Assembly (NCBI GenBank): GCA_965649545.1
Contig: CBFGLF010000021.1
Span: 1 to 19,408, forward strand
Direction of reading: 5' to 3'
DNA: 19,408 nt
Origin: CABHOJ01 sp965649545
GTDB taxonomy: Bacteria > Pseudomonadota > Gammaproteobacteria > Burkholderiales > Methylophilaceae
The notes beneath the pieces were generated by a model that did no database searches, was not told where the DNA came from, and saw nothing but the letters and a program-made list of their open reading frames with translations. The number at the start of each line of letters is the position of its first letter. Position 1 is the stretch's first letter. Below are positions 8,354 through 16,005 of this stretch, piece after piece. The translations under genes and the position numbers were made by a program.

Positions 8354-9112
8354 TTAATAATGATTTCTTAATTCACGAATCGCCGCGAAAACAGCTTCCG
8401 GCTGTGTGGAGGCGATATTGGCCGCCCGCTGGATGGCGGGCTGGTCGCAACGCAGGAAGGGATTGGTCTCCAGTTCAAGCTGGATGGTGGAGGGCAAAGT
8501 AGGCAGCCCTTGGCTGCGCAACGCGCTAGCTTGTGCCTGTCGCTGGCGCAGCGCGAGGTTGTCTGGCTCGATGCGGAGTGCGAACCCGATGTTATGCTCG
8601 GTATACTCGTGGGTGCAATAGACGTGTGTGGTCACGGGTAAGTCGGCCAGTCGCTGCAAGGAGGCGTGCATCTGCGCAGGAGTGCCTTCGAATAGCCTGC
8701 CACAACCGGCACCGAACAGGGTATCACCGCAGAACAATAGCCCATCCGTGTAATAGGCGATGTGCCCTAGCGTATGTCCGGGCACCTCCAGCACTTGCAA
8801 TGCGATATCCAGCCCGGGCAATTCGACGATGTCACCTTCCTGCAAGGCCTGATGTGCAAAGCTATAGTGCTCGCGACGTGGCGCATAGACCGGGCAAGCC
8901 TGATACGCCAGCAACGCTTCCACGCCGTCGATATGGTCGGCGTGATGATGTGTGATCAGGATGGCCTCCAGGCTTAACTGATGCTGCTCAAGCGCCTTGA
9001 TGACGACCGACGCGTCGCCAGGATCCACGATCACGGCATGCCGGCCTTTGCTCAGCAGCCATATATAGTTATCCTTGAAAGCGGGTAAGGGGAATATGTC
9101 TACCATGGTCAT
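8354..9112 (-). CDS. gloB: Hydroxyacylglutathione hydrolase (glyoxalase II)
   Basis: GloB hydrolyses S-D-lactoylglutathione to D-lactate and glutathione, the second step of methylglyoxal detoxification, in the cytoplasm. The 252-residue protein has the metallo-beta-lactamase signature T-H55-H-H57-A-D59-H60, with further metal ligands at H113 (PGHTLGH), D130 (FCGDTLF) and H168 (CTHEYT). The C-terminal glyoxalase II domain (about 169-252) carries the usual NLALRQRQ and ETNPFLRC segments for glutathione binding. Length is normal for the family. A second in-frame ATG two codons on is equally possible as start; GGA lies before both. The gene is divergent from the methyltransferase gene, with only 36 bases between the two proposed ATGs. 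This gloB / methyltransferase / rnhA / dnaQ neighbourhood is also present in E. coli (gloB-yafS-rnhA-dnaQ). Confidence 0.95.
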   Translation of the reverse strand: MTMVDIFPLPAFKDNYIWLLSKGRHAVIVDPGDASVVIKALEQHQLSLEAILITHHHADHIDGVEALLAYQACPVYAPRREHYSFAHQALQEGDIVELPGLDIALQVLEVPGHTLGHIAYYTDGLLFCGDTLFGAGCGRLFEGTPAQMHASLQRLADLPVTTHVYCTHEYTEHNIGFALRIEPDNLALRQRQAQASALRSQGLPTLPSTIQLELETNPFLRCDQPAIQRAANIASTQPEAVFAAIRELRNHY

Positions 9113-9148
9113 TTCCAGTATAACGACGAATTGATACCGGCTGAATCA

Positions 9149-9871
9149 ATGACAACAGAAAATCACCATCAATGGCTGCAAGGCGATCTTGGTGGCTATT
9201 TGCGCGAGCATGAGCAGGCGGTCTTCGATCGGCTGGTCACCGATGTCTTCGGATTCAATGCGGTGCAGATCGGGATGCTGGAGATGGATCTGTTACGCAA
9301 CTGCCGTATCCCCTTCGTGTTTCGTACCAGTGATGCGCTTGGCGATATCCGCAGTGCGCCGGAATTCCTGCCCATCCGCGAGAATTGCATCGATCTGGCC
9401 CTGTTGCCGCATGCACTCGAGTTCAGCACGAACCCGCATCAACTCTTGAGAGAGGTCGAACGCATCCTGGTACCGGAAGGCCATGTGGTCATCAGCGGCT
9501 TCAACCCGTTGAGCCTATGGGGTCTGAAGCGGGTGTTTTCCAAGCGCAAGGACTATCCGTGGCAAGGGGATTTTCTCAGTCAGCCGCGTATCAAGGATTG
9601 GCTGGCCCTGCTCGGATTTGAAGTGGTGGGCTGGCATATGGCATGCTATGCACCGCCGTTCAGCAACCCAGCCTGGCGTGCGCGTTTCGATTTCCTGGAT
9701 CGGGTCGGCCATACCAGGTGCCCGTTGCCTGGCGGTGTGTATGTCGTCATCGCCAAGAAGCGCGTCGTGGGCATGCGCCTGATCAAACCGAATTGGAACA
9801 AAGCCAAGCTCAAGCCCAGCCTGTTACCTGCACCGACCCAAAAATCAGACACACAGAAGAAAAAGACATGA
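9149..9871 (+). CDS. YafS-like class I SAM-dependent methyltransferase
   Basis: This 240-residue protein resembles the YafS family of putative S-adenosylmethionine-dependent methyltransferases, whose substrate is not established. Visible features are the later part of the fold: IDLALLPHALEFS (81-93), LLREVERILVPEGHVVISGFNP (99-120) and PLSLWGLKR. The glycine-rich SAM loop is degenerate (VFGFNAVQIG, 33-42), as is usual in this subfamily. The last 35 or so residues form a basic, proline-containing tail ending in QKKKT, which could contact nucleic acid or membrane; that is inference. The ATG at 9149 is preferred over an in-frame TTG at 9131, though neither has a good ribosome site. Its stop overlaps the rnhA start (ATGA). 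The constant link to gloB and rnhA suggests a housekeeping role. Confidence 0.85.
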   Translation: MTTENHHQWLQGDLGGYLREHEQAVFDRLVTDVFGFNAVQIGMLEMDLLRNCRIPFVFRTSDALGDIRSAPEFLPIRENCIDLALLPHALEFSTNPHQLLREVERILVPEGHVVISGFNPLSLWGLKRVFSKRKDYPWQGDFLSQPRIKDWLALLGFEVVGWHMACYAPPFSNPAWRARFDFLDRVGHTRCPLPGGVYVVIAKKRVVGMRLIKPNWNKAKLKPSLLPAPTQKSDTQKKKT

Positions 9872-10335
9872 GCGATTCATCTGCACAAGAACATGGCGAC
9901 TGGATCGTGATCCATGCCGATGGTGCCTGCAAGGGCAATCCCGGACCCGGCGGCTGGGGAGCATGGCTCTCCCATCAGGGGCGGGAGCGGGAGCTATTCG
10001 GCGGCGAGCCGATGACCACCAACAACCGTATGGAGCTCACGGCCGTGATACGCGCACTGGAGGCGTTGAAGCGTGCATGTCAGGTCAAGGTCTACACCGA
10101 TTCCGTGTATGTGCAAAAAGGCATCACGGAATGGATCCACGGCTGGAAGGCACGTAACTGGCGTACCAGCGACAAAAAGCCAGTGAAGAATGAGGATCTC
10201 TGGCGCGAGCTGGACGCCCTGGCACAGCAGCATCGGATCGAGTGGCACTGGGTCAAGGGGCATGCCGGTCACGCAGGCAATGAACGCGCCGATGCCTTGG
10301 CGAATCGAGGTGTCGAGACGATCTTAATCAAGTAA
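9868..10335 (+). CDS. rnhA: Ribonuclease HI
   Basis: RnhA cleaves the RNA strand of RNA-DNA hybrids, removing R-loops and primer remnants in the cytoplasm. The 155-residue protein has the complete catalytic set D18 (HADGACKGNPG), E56 (NRMEL), D78 (YTDSVYV) and D142 (NERADALA), plus the mobile histidine H132 in VKGHAGH. The basic handle WIHGWKARNWRTSDKKPVKN (89-108) that grips the hybrid is present. The reading frame is open far upstream (to 9643), but homology starts at the ATG at 9868, which overlaps the methyltransferase stop as ATGA and has AGAAGA upstream. Unlike E. coli, where rnhA and dnaQ diverge, here they point the same way, 58 bases apart. Confidence 0.96.
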   Translation: MSDSSAQEHGDWIVIHADGACKGNPGPGGWGAWLSHQGRERELFGGEPMTTNNRMELTAVIRALEALKRACQVKVYTDSVYVQKGITEWIHGWKARNWRTSDKKPVKNEDLWRELDALAQQHRIEWHWVKGHAGHAGNERADALANRGVETILIK

Positions 10336-10393
10336 GATGACGACTTTGAAAAAATGGTCATCACGTCCCCAGAAACCATGAGATGAACCACTG

Positions 10394-11101
10394 ATGAGAC
10401 AGATATTCCTCGATACCGAAACGACAGGTCTTTATCCGGCGCAAGGCCACAGGATCATCGAGATCGCAGCCGTTGAAGTCATCAACAGAAGGCTGACCAA
10501 GAACCATTTTCACGTCTACCTCAATCCGGAGCGGGAGATCGATCCTGCGGCCCAGGAAGTACACGGCATCACGCTCGAATTCCTGCAGGATAAGCCGCTG
10601 TTCGCCGATACCGTCGATGAGTTCCTCGACTTCGTATCGGGGGCGGAGCTCATCATCCACAACGCGCCGTTCGACGTCGGATTCCTGAATGCCGAACTGG
10701 GCCGCATCGAGCGGGCCGTCATCGAAGATTCGGTGGCCAATATCATCGACACGCTGAAGATGGCTAAGGAGATGCGCCCAGGGCAGCGCAACAATCTGGA
10801 TGCGCTCTGCCGGCATTTCGGAGTCGATAATTCCAGACGGACCCTGCATGGCGCATTGCTGGATGCGGAGTTGCTGGCGGATGTCTATCTCGCGATGACG
10901 CGGGGACAGAATAGCTTGATGATCGACATGCTCGAGCCTGTTGCCGCTGTCACCGAAGTTAGTGGCCTGGGTCGCGCCAAGCCTTTGCTGGTCAGGTCGG
11001 CCACGGAAGATGAGTTGGCGGCGCATCAGGACTATATCGCCAGCCTCGCCAAAGGCGGCGATTGCCTCTGGCGACAATACGAAGAAGATAAACCCTCGTG
11101 A
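10394..11101 (+). CDS. dnaQ: DNA polymerase III epsilon subunit (3'-5' proofreading exonuclease)
   Basis: DnaQ proofreads new DNA as part of the polymerase III core. The 235 residues show the DEDDh exonuclease motifs: D7 and E9 in DTETTG, D94 in HNAPFDVGF, and H152 with D157 in HGALLDAE. After the domain, QNSLMI (172-177) matches the position of the beta-clamp-binding motif of E. coli epsilon, and a flexible linker leads to a C-terminal polymerase-alpha-binding segment (about 205-231, ELAAHQDYIA...GGDCLW) closely resembling the E. coli one. It is therefore a true epsilon subunit, not a generic exonuclease. The ribosome site is weak. The stop codon overlaps the GTG start of rfbB by four bases (GTGA), so the rhamnose genes appear coupled to it. 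Confidence 0.96.
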   Translation: MRQIFLDTETTGLYPAQGHRIIEIAAVEVINRRLTKNHFHVYLNPEREIDPAAQEVHGITLEFLQDKPLFADTVDEFLDFVSGAELIIHNAPFDVGFLNAELGRIERAVIEDSVANIIDTLKMAKEMRPGQRNNLDALCRHFGVDNSRRTLHGALLDAELLADVYLAMTRGQNSLMIDMLEPVAAVTEVSGLGRAKPLLVRSATEDELAAHQDYIASLAKGGDCLWRQYEEDKPS

Positions 11102-12192
11102 CTAATGTCGATCATAGAGCCATCCTGGTGACCGGTGGTGCCGGGTTTATCGGCGCGAATTTCGTACTGGATTGGATTGCGGCGGGCCTGGGTAAAGTGG
11201 TCAACCTCGACAAGCTGACCTACGCCGGTAATCTGCAAAACCTGCAATCCCTTCAGGGCAACCCGGCGCATGTGTTCGTGCATGGCGATATCGGTGACCG
11301 TGAGCTAGTGGCGGCATTGCTCGTTGACCATCAACCGATCGCTGTCATCAATTTTGCCGCCGAAAGCCATGTCGACCGCTCCATTCATGGGCCTGAGGAT
11401 TTCATCCAGACCAATGTGGTCGGCACCTTCCATTTGCTGGAGGAGGTGCGAGCCTACTGGCATGGGCTGTCCGAAGGCGACAAGGCGATATTCCGCTTTC
11501 TGCATGTCTCGACGGATGAGGTCTATGGTTCGCTCGGCCCGAACGATCCCGCGTTCACCGAAACCACGCCCTATGCGCCGAACAGCCCATACTCCGCGTC
11601 CAAGGCGGCGTCAGACCATCTGGTCCGGGCCTACCACCATACCTATGGCTTGCCGGTATTGACGACGAACTGCTCGAATAATTACGGCGCCTACCAGTTC
11701 CCCGAAAAACTCATTCCCCTCGTCATCCACAATGCACTGGCAGGGAAACCGTTGCCGATCTACGGTGATGGTAGCAACATCCGCGACTGGCTTTATGTCG
11801 GCGACCATTGCAGTGCCATCCGTCGCGTGCTCGAGGCAGGACGTATCGGCGAAACCTACAACATCGGCGGGTGCAACGAGAAAAAGAACCTCGATATCGT
11901 GCATACCCTGTGCGACATGCTCGATCGATTGCAGCCCAAAGCATCCGGTAGTTACCGTGAGCAGATCACCTTCGTAAAAGACCGGCCAGGCCATGATAGA
12001 CGCTATGCCATCGATGCCGGCAAGATCGCACGTGAACTCGACTGGCGCCCCCAGGAAACCTTCGAGACCGGGATCGAGAAGACGGTAGCCTGGTATCTGA
12101 CGAACCAGAACTGGGTCAATAACGTCACCAGCGGTGCCTACCGCGAGTGGGTCGACACCAACTATAGCCAGCGTATCGGCGCTAAGGCATGA
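11098..12192 (+). CDS. rfbB: dTDP-glucose 4,6-dehydratase
   Basis: RfbB (RmlB) converts dTDP-glucose to dTDP-4-keto-6-deoxyglucose, the second step of dTDP-L-rhamnose synthesis for surface polysaccharides. The 364-residue protein is an extended short-chain dehydrogenase: NAD loop TGGAGFIG (12-19), AAESHVDRSI (87-96), the catalytic S-T-D-E-V-Y-G stretch with T139, D140 and E141, and Y165-x3-K169 (YSASK). Length and motifs are those of an intact enzyme. The start is a GTG that shares four bases with the dnaQ stop; no ATG occurs before the NAD loop, and there is no obvious ribosome site, so translation probably depends on ribosomes finishing dnaQ. rfbA follows after ten bases. Confidence 0.96.
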   Translation: MTNVDHRAILVTGGAGFIGANFVLDWIAAGLGKVVNLDKLTYAGNLQNLQSLQGNPAHVFVHGDIGDRELVAALLVDHQPIAVINFAAESHVDRSIHGPEDFIQTNVVGTFHLLEEVRAYWHGLSEGDKAIFRFLHVSTDEVYGSLGPNDPAFTETTPYAPNSPYSASKAASDHLVRAYHHTYGLPVLTTNCSNNYGAYQFPEKLIPLVIHNALAGKPLPIYGDGSNIRDWLYVGDHCSAIRRVLEAGRIGETYNIGGCNEKKNLDIVHTLCDMLDRLQPKASGSYREQITFVKDRPGHDRRYAIDAGKIARELDWRPQETFETGIEKTVAWYLTNQNWVNNVTSGAYREWVDTNYSQRIGAKA

Positions 12193-12202
12193 AAGGTCGC
12201 GC

Positions 12203-13078
12203 ATGAAAGGCATCATCCTGGCCGGCGGTTCCGGCACCCGGCTCTATCCGGTGACGCAAGTCGTGTCCAAGCAGCTACTGCCGGTCTACGACAAGCCTAT
12301 GATCTATTACCCTTTGTCGGCACTCATGCTGGCTGGGATCAAGGAAATCCTGGTGATCTCGACCCCCCAGGACACGCCGCGGTTCGAACAGTTGCTGGGC
12401 GATGGCCGCCAATGGGGCATGCAGATCAGCTATGCCGTACAGCCGTCGCCGGACGGCCTCGCCCAAGCTTTTATCATCGGTCGCGAATTCATTGGTGACG
12501 ATACCTGTGCCTTAGTGCTGGGCGACAACATCTTCTACGGCCACGAGTTGGCCCAGATGGCCCAGGCGGCGGCTCAGCGAGCCAAGGGCGCCACCGTGTT
12601 CGCCTACCCGGTGCATGATCCGGAGCGCTATGGCGTGGTGGAGTTCGACGCACAAGGCAGGGCGGTCAGCCTAGAGGAAAAACCCAGTCAGCCAAAATCG
12701 CGCTATGCCGTCACCGGGCTCTACTTCTACGACAATCGCGTCGTCGATATCGCGGCAAACCTCAAGCCTTCCGCGCGCGGCGAGCTGGAGATCACCGATG
12801 TCAATCGGGCTTACCTCGATGCGGGTGATCTGCAGGTCGAAGTCATGGGGCGTGGCATGGCCTGGCTCGATACCGGCACGCACGAATCCTTGCTCGAGGC
12901 ATCCCATTTCATCGAGACCATCGAGAAGCGCCAGGGGCTGAAGATCGCCTGTCCGGAAGAGATCGCCTACCGCATGGGCTTCATTGATGCTGCGACTTTG
13001 GAGCGCATCGCCCAGCCGTATCTCAAGAACGGGTATGGGCAGTATCTCTTGCAGGTCTTGAAGGAGCGCGTGTTCTGA
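12203..13078 (+). CDS. rfbA: Glucose-1-phosphate thymidylyltransferase
   Basis: RfbA (RmlA) makes dTDP-glucose from glucose-1-phosphate and dTTP, the first step of the rhamnose pathway and its usual feedback point. The 291-residue protein begins with the nucleotide-binding signature GIILAGGSGTRLYP (3-16) and continues with KQLLPVYDKPMIYYPL. VLGDNIFYG, VEFDAQGRAVSLEEKPSQPKS and the C-terminal AWLDTGTHESLLEAS follow, all diagnostic for the family. The start at 12203 has AAGG six bases upstream and fits homology; the open frame to 12134 lies inside rfbB. The stop overlaps the rfbC start by one base (TGATG). Confidence 0.96.
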   Translation: MKGIILAGGSGTRLYPVTQVVSKQLLPVYDKPMIYYPLSALMLAGIKEILVISTPQDTPRFEQLLGDGRQWGMQISYAVQPSPDGLAQAFIIGREFIGDDTCALVLGDNIFYGHELAQMAQAAAQRAKGATVFAYPVHDPERYGVVEFDAQGRAVSLEEKPSQPKSRYAVTGLYFYDNRVVDIAANLKPSARGELEITDVNRAYLDAGDLQVEVMGRGMAWLDTGTHESLLEASHFIETIEKRQGLKIACPEEIAYRMGFIDAATLERIAQPYLKNGYGQYLLQVLKERVF

Positions 13079-13623
13079 TGCAAGTAGTCAAGACAAGCAT
13101 CCCCGAAGTATTGATCTTCGAGCCCAAGGTATTCGGTGATGAGCGCGGTTTCTTCTTTGAAAGCTTCAACCAGAAGGTCTTCCAGGAAGCCACGGGCCTG
13201 AAGCCGGATTTCGTGCAGGACAATCATTCCAGATCGGCCAAGGGCGTGCTGCGCGGCCTGCATTATCAGGTGCGACAAGCACAGGGCAAGTTGGTGCGGG
13301 TGACGGTAGGCGAGGTGTTCGATGTCGCAGTGGATATACGCAAAGGCTCGGCCACCTTCGGTCAATGGGTAGGCGCCCATCTCTCGGCGGAGAACAAGCG
13401 TCAGATGTGGGTGCCAGAAGGATTCGCCCACGGGTTTTTGGTGCTCTCGGAGTTTGCGGAGTTCCTGTATAAAACCACCGATTTCTATGCGCCAGCGCAC
13501 GAGCGCTGCATCCGCTGGGATGACCCCGAGATCGCGATCGCATGGCCCATGCAGGTCCCGCCGACCTTGTCTGCAAAAGACCAGCAGGGCATGTCCTTGA
13601 AAGAGGCTGAGCTCTTCATCTGA
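13078..13623 (+). CDS. rfbC: dTDP-4-dehydrorhamnose 3,5-epimerase
   Basis: RfbC (RmlC) epimerises carbons 3 and 5 of dTDP-4-keto-6-deoxyglucose, the third step towards dTDP-L-rhamnose. The 181-residue protein is a cupin-type epimerase with the conserved GDERGFFFESFN (20-31), the general base H62 in LRGLHYQ, K72, Y131 in FLYKTTDFY, and the WVPEGFAHGF segment (111-120). Length is normal. It joins both neighbours by one-base TGATG overlaps, the strongest sign of a single translation-coupled pathway unit. Confidence 0.96.
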   Translation: MQVVKTSIPEVLIFEPKVFGDERGFFFESFNQKVFQEATGLKPDFVQDNHSRSAKGVLRGLHYQVRQAQGKLVRVTVGEVFDVAVDIRKGSATFGQWVGAHLSAENKRQMWVPEGFAHGFLVLSEFAEFLYKTTDFYAPAHERCIRWDDPEIAIAWPMQVPPTLSAKDQQGMSLKEAELFI

Positions 13624-14540
13624 TGGCGGAGTTCAAGAAGATCCTGCTGACTGGTATCCAGGGCCAGGTCGGCCAGAGCCTGCAGCAGCCTTTATCTGGG
13701 TTAGGTGAGGTAGTGGGGCTAGACCGCCAGCAACTGGACCTGGCGGACCGGGACGAGATCCGTCGCGTGATCCGTGAGGTTCGCCCGGACCTGATCGTGC
13801 ATCCTGCCGCCTACACCGCGGTCGATCGGGCGGAAGCCGAAACGGATCTGGCATTCGCCATCAATGCCGTGGCACCTGGCATCATTGCTGAAGAAGCCTC
13901 ACGGATTGGCGCGATGTTGGTCCATTATTCGACCGACTATGTCTATGACGGCCGCAAGGACGCGCCTTATGTCGAGAGCGATCCTACCAACCCCTTGAGC
14001 GTCTATGGGAAGAGCAAGCTGATGGGGGAAGACGCGATTCGCGCTGTCGGCCTGCCACACCTGATCTTGCGCACCAGCTGGGTCTACGGACCCTATGGCA
14101 AGAATTTCATGAAGACCATCATCCGCCTGGCTACGGAGCGTGACGCATTGCGCGTCGTGGCAGACCAGTTCGGTGCGCCGACTTCCAGCCTCAGCATCGC
14201 AGAGGCCACTGCCGCCGTGATCTTGCGCTGGCAGGCGGGGCTGTCCGGCACCTATCACCTGACCAATGGCGGCTGCACCTCCTGGCATGGCTTCGCCCAA
14301 GCGATCCTTGCAAGTTACGAAGCGTTGCGAGCAGATAAGGGGTGGCCGGTATTGAGGGTAAAGCCTGACGATGTCGTTGCCATCCCGACTGCGGACTATC
14401 CGACGCCAGCAGCGCGTCCAGCGAATTCCTGCCTCGATGGGAGCAAGCTCAGGCAAACGTTTGGAGTAGACGTACCTGAGTGGAAAGCGGCGCTTGAGCC
14501 TGTGATGCAGGCATTAAAACTGGATGCCCCCGCTGCATGA
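13623..14540 (+). CDS. rfbD: dTDP-4-dehydrorhamnose reductase
   Basis: RfbD (RmlD) reduces dTDP-4-keto-L-rhamnose to dTDP-L-rhamnose, the last step. The 305-residue protein shows the nucleotide loop TGIQGQVG (10-17), HPAAYTAVDRAE (60-71), the S-T-D-Y-V-Y-D-G active-site strand (103-110) and the catalytic Y128-x3-K132 (YGKSK). FGAPTSS (near 183-189) and the substrate-binding RPANSCLD segment near 275 complete the family pattern. It closes the operon: 30 bases beyond its stop begins the convergent end of queD. I see no clear terminator in that short gap, so read-through into antisense of queD is possible. No glycosyltransferase or exporter gene follows, so the user of the rhamnose lies elsewhere. 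Confidence 0.95.
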   Translation: MAEFKKILLTGIQGQVGQSLQQPLSGLGEVVGLDRQQLDLADRDEIRRVIREVRPDLIVHPAAYTAVDRAEAETDLAFAINAVAPGIIAEEASRIGAMLVHYSTDYVYDGRKDAPYVESDPTNPLSVYGKSKLMGEDAIRAVGLPHLILRTSWVYGPYGKNFMKTIIRLATERDALRVVADQFGAPTSSLSIAEATAAVILRWQAGLSGTYHLTNGGCTSWHGFAQAILASYEALRADKGWPVLRVKPDDVVAIPTADYPTPAARPANSCLDGSKLRQTFGVDVPEWKAALEPVMQALKLDAPAA

Positions 14541-14570
14541 CAATCACCATGCAATCGAAGTGACCGGATA

Positions 14571-15011
14571 CTAGCCGAGGGCGTCTGCCCAGCTATTGGG
14601 GGTCTCGTAGAGCCGTACGCGCTCGAGTTTGAGGTGGTTGCCGTAAGTGTCCTGATACTCAGCCTGCAGGATGCGAAAAGCCTCGGCTGCCATGTTCTCT
14701 GCCGTAGGCACCGTTTCCATGATCACCGTCTTGTGTTCCGGCAAGGTGCGCAAGAAGTCCAGGATCACCTGGTCGCCGCGATAGACCAGGAACGCATGGT
14801 CCCAGACATCCACGACCGATCGTCTTGCGATCGCCTTCACATCGGAGAAGTCCATCACCATGCCGTTCTCCGAGATGCCTTCCTGGCGGATGATGTCCCC
14901 GGACAAGGTGATCTCGATGGCATAGCGATGCCCGTGCAGGTTACGACACTGGCTTTTGTGGGAGGGAATGCGATGCCCGGCATCGAATTCCAGTCTGGTG
15001 GTGATATGCAT
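14571..15011 (-). CDS. queD: 6-carboxytetrahydropterin synthase (QueD family)
   Basis: QueD converts dihydroneopterin triphosphate to 6-carboxy-5,6,7,8-tetrahydropterin, an early step of queuosine and other 7-deazaguanine synthesis. The 146-residue protein has the zinc ligands H13 (AGHR), H26 and H28 in CRNLHGH, the catalytic C22, the D71-H72 pair (DHAFL) and the closing glutamate E136 (YETPNS). C-x3-H-G-H is the QueD type rather than the eukaryotic PTPS type. It is longer than E. coli QueD because of a segment at about 40-58 (DIIRQEGISENGMVMDFSD) and the C-terminal part. An ATG eight codons upstream (15035) is possible, but homology starts at MHITTRLEFDAGH. A perfect TATAAT lies eight bases before this ATG, so the message may lack a leader. 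No other queuosine gene is in the window. Confidence 0.9.
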   Translation of the reverse strand: MHITTRLEFDAGHRIPSHKSQCRNLHGHRYAIEITLSGDIIRQEGISENGMVMDFSDVKAIARRSVVDVWDHAFLVYRGDQVILDFLRTLPEHKTVIMETVPTAENMAAEAFRILQAEYQDTYGNHLKLERVRLYETPNSWADALG

Positions 15012-15018
15012 GGGTGCG

Positions 15019-15024
15019 ATTATA
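15019..15024 (-). promoter_or_regulatory. Possible -10 box of queD, close enough for a leaderless mRNA
   Basis: On the minus strand a consensus TATAAT (15024-15019) ends seven bases before the A of the proposed queD ATG, so the expected start of transcription falls on or next to that ATG. I find no good -35 at normal spacing, which makes this a partial match. No Shine-Dalgarno sequence is seen before the ATG, which agrees with a leaderless message but proves nothing. Confidence 0.4.
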
Positions 15025-15067
15025 GCAGCAAGCATTCAGCCGCACGGTCATCACAACGCGGTGTCCT

Positions 15068-15991
15068 TCACGGCGTCGCCAGGCTGGTGACATGCGCCGA
15101 TGCGCTGTCAGCCAGGTCGGGAAGGCGGTAGCCCCCCTCGAGTAGCGAGACCACACGATGCTTCGCATGTCTGGCGGCAACATCCTTGATGAACTCCGTG
15201 ACCCAGACATAATCCTCCCGCACCAAGCCCAACTGGGCCAGCGGGTCATGGGCGTGGGCATCGAATCCTGCAGAGACGAAGATCATCTGCGGCTTGAACC
15301 GATCGAGGGCGGGCGCGAACTCCTTTTCCACCGCTGCACGGAAATCCTTGCCCGTCGCCCCTGCAGCCAAGGGCACGTTGATCATGCGGTCTGTGCGTGT
15401 ATCGGCGCCCTTGTGGGGATAGAACGGGTGCTGAAAGGTGGAACAGAGCATGACGCCGCGGTGCTGCTTGAAGATATCCTCAGTGCCGTCTCCATGATGG
15501 ACATCAAAATCGATGATGGCGACGCGGTCAAGTTTGTACTCAGCCATGGCGTGCGCGACACCGACAGCGATATGGTTGAAGACGCAGAAGCCGGCAGCGT
15601 TCTGACGTCCGGCATGGTGTCCGGGTGGACGCGTACAGCAGAACGCGTTCCTGACTTCGCCGCGCATCACGAGATCCGTGGCCATGACGGCCGCGCCGCT
15701 GGCATGCAAGATGGCCGAAAGTGACATCGGTCCCAAGGCGGTATCCGGGTCCAATCGCACCAGGCCGGCCTTGGGGGCGATCTTGCGGATATGCCGTACA
15801 TAGTGCTCGCTGTGCACGCGGTGCAGGTGATGGTCCTGTGCCGCTGGCGCTTCGTAAGACCTGAGCTTGGCCAATAAACCGTCAGCCAGCAGGCGATCCT
15901 TGATGGCGGTGATACGTGCAGGGGATTCCGGATGTCCACCATCCATCATGTGCAGTAAGGTATCGGGGTGTGTGATGAAAGCGGTCGTCAT
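15068..15991 (-). CDS. Histone deacetylase family amidohydrolase
   Basis: This 307-residue cytoplasmic protein belongs to the zinc-dependent arginase/deacetylase fold of class II histone deacetylases and bacterial acetylpolyamine or acetoin-type deacetylases. It shows HPESPARI (20-27), the catalytic histidines H125-H126 in TRPPGHHA, and GFCVFNHIAVG. The zinc ligands are D163 and H165 in DFDVHHGDG and D244 in SAGFDAHAHDP, and the tyrosine is Y288 in LEGGY, so the active site is complete. Its bacterial substrate (an acetylated polyamine, small amide or acetyl-lysine protein) cannot be read from the sequence. The ATG at 15991 matches homology; a TTG at 16009 would overlap the rsgA stop (TTGA). 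It lies between rsgA and queD on the same strand, 14 bases after rsgA. Confidence 0.92.
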   Translation of the reverse strand: MTTAFITHPDTLLHMMDGGHPESPARITAIKDRLLADGLLAKLRSYEAPAAQDHHLHRVHSEHYVRHIRKIAPKAGLVRLDPDTALGPMSLSAILHASGAAVMATDLVMRGEVRNAFCCTRPPGHHAGRQNAAGFCVFNHIAVGVAHAMAEYKLDRVAIIDFDVHHGDGTEDIFKQHRGVMLCSTFQHPFYPHKGADTRTDRMINVPLAAGATGKDFRAAVEKEFAPALDRFKPQMIFVSAGFDAHAHDPLAQLGLVREDYVWVTEFIKDVAARHAKHRVVSLLEGGYRLPDLADSASAHVTSLATP

Positions 15992-16005
15992 CGTGCGGGT
16001 TCCGA

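Noticed and set aside
9643..9867. Upstream extension of rnhA by 75 codons
   Set aside because: It runs through the methyltransferase gene in another frame; RNase HI homology begins after 9868, where the ATG overlaps the preceding stop.
10336..10362. Six-base inverted repeat GATGAC / GTCATC between rnhA and dnaQ
   Set aside because: The loop is 15 bases and there is no T-tract, so it is too weak to call a terminator or regulator.
11611..12237. Open frame antisense to rfbB (about 208 codons)
   Set aside because: Shadow of a strongly supported rfbB; composition typical of a reverse-strand artefact.
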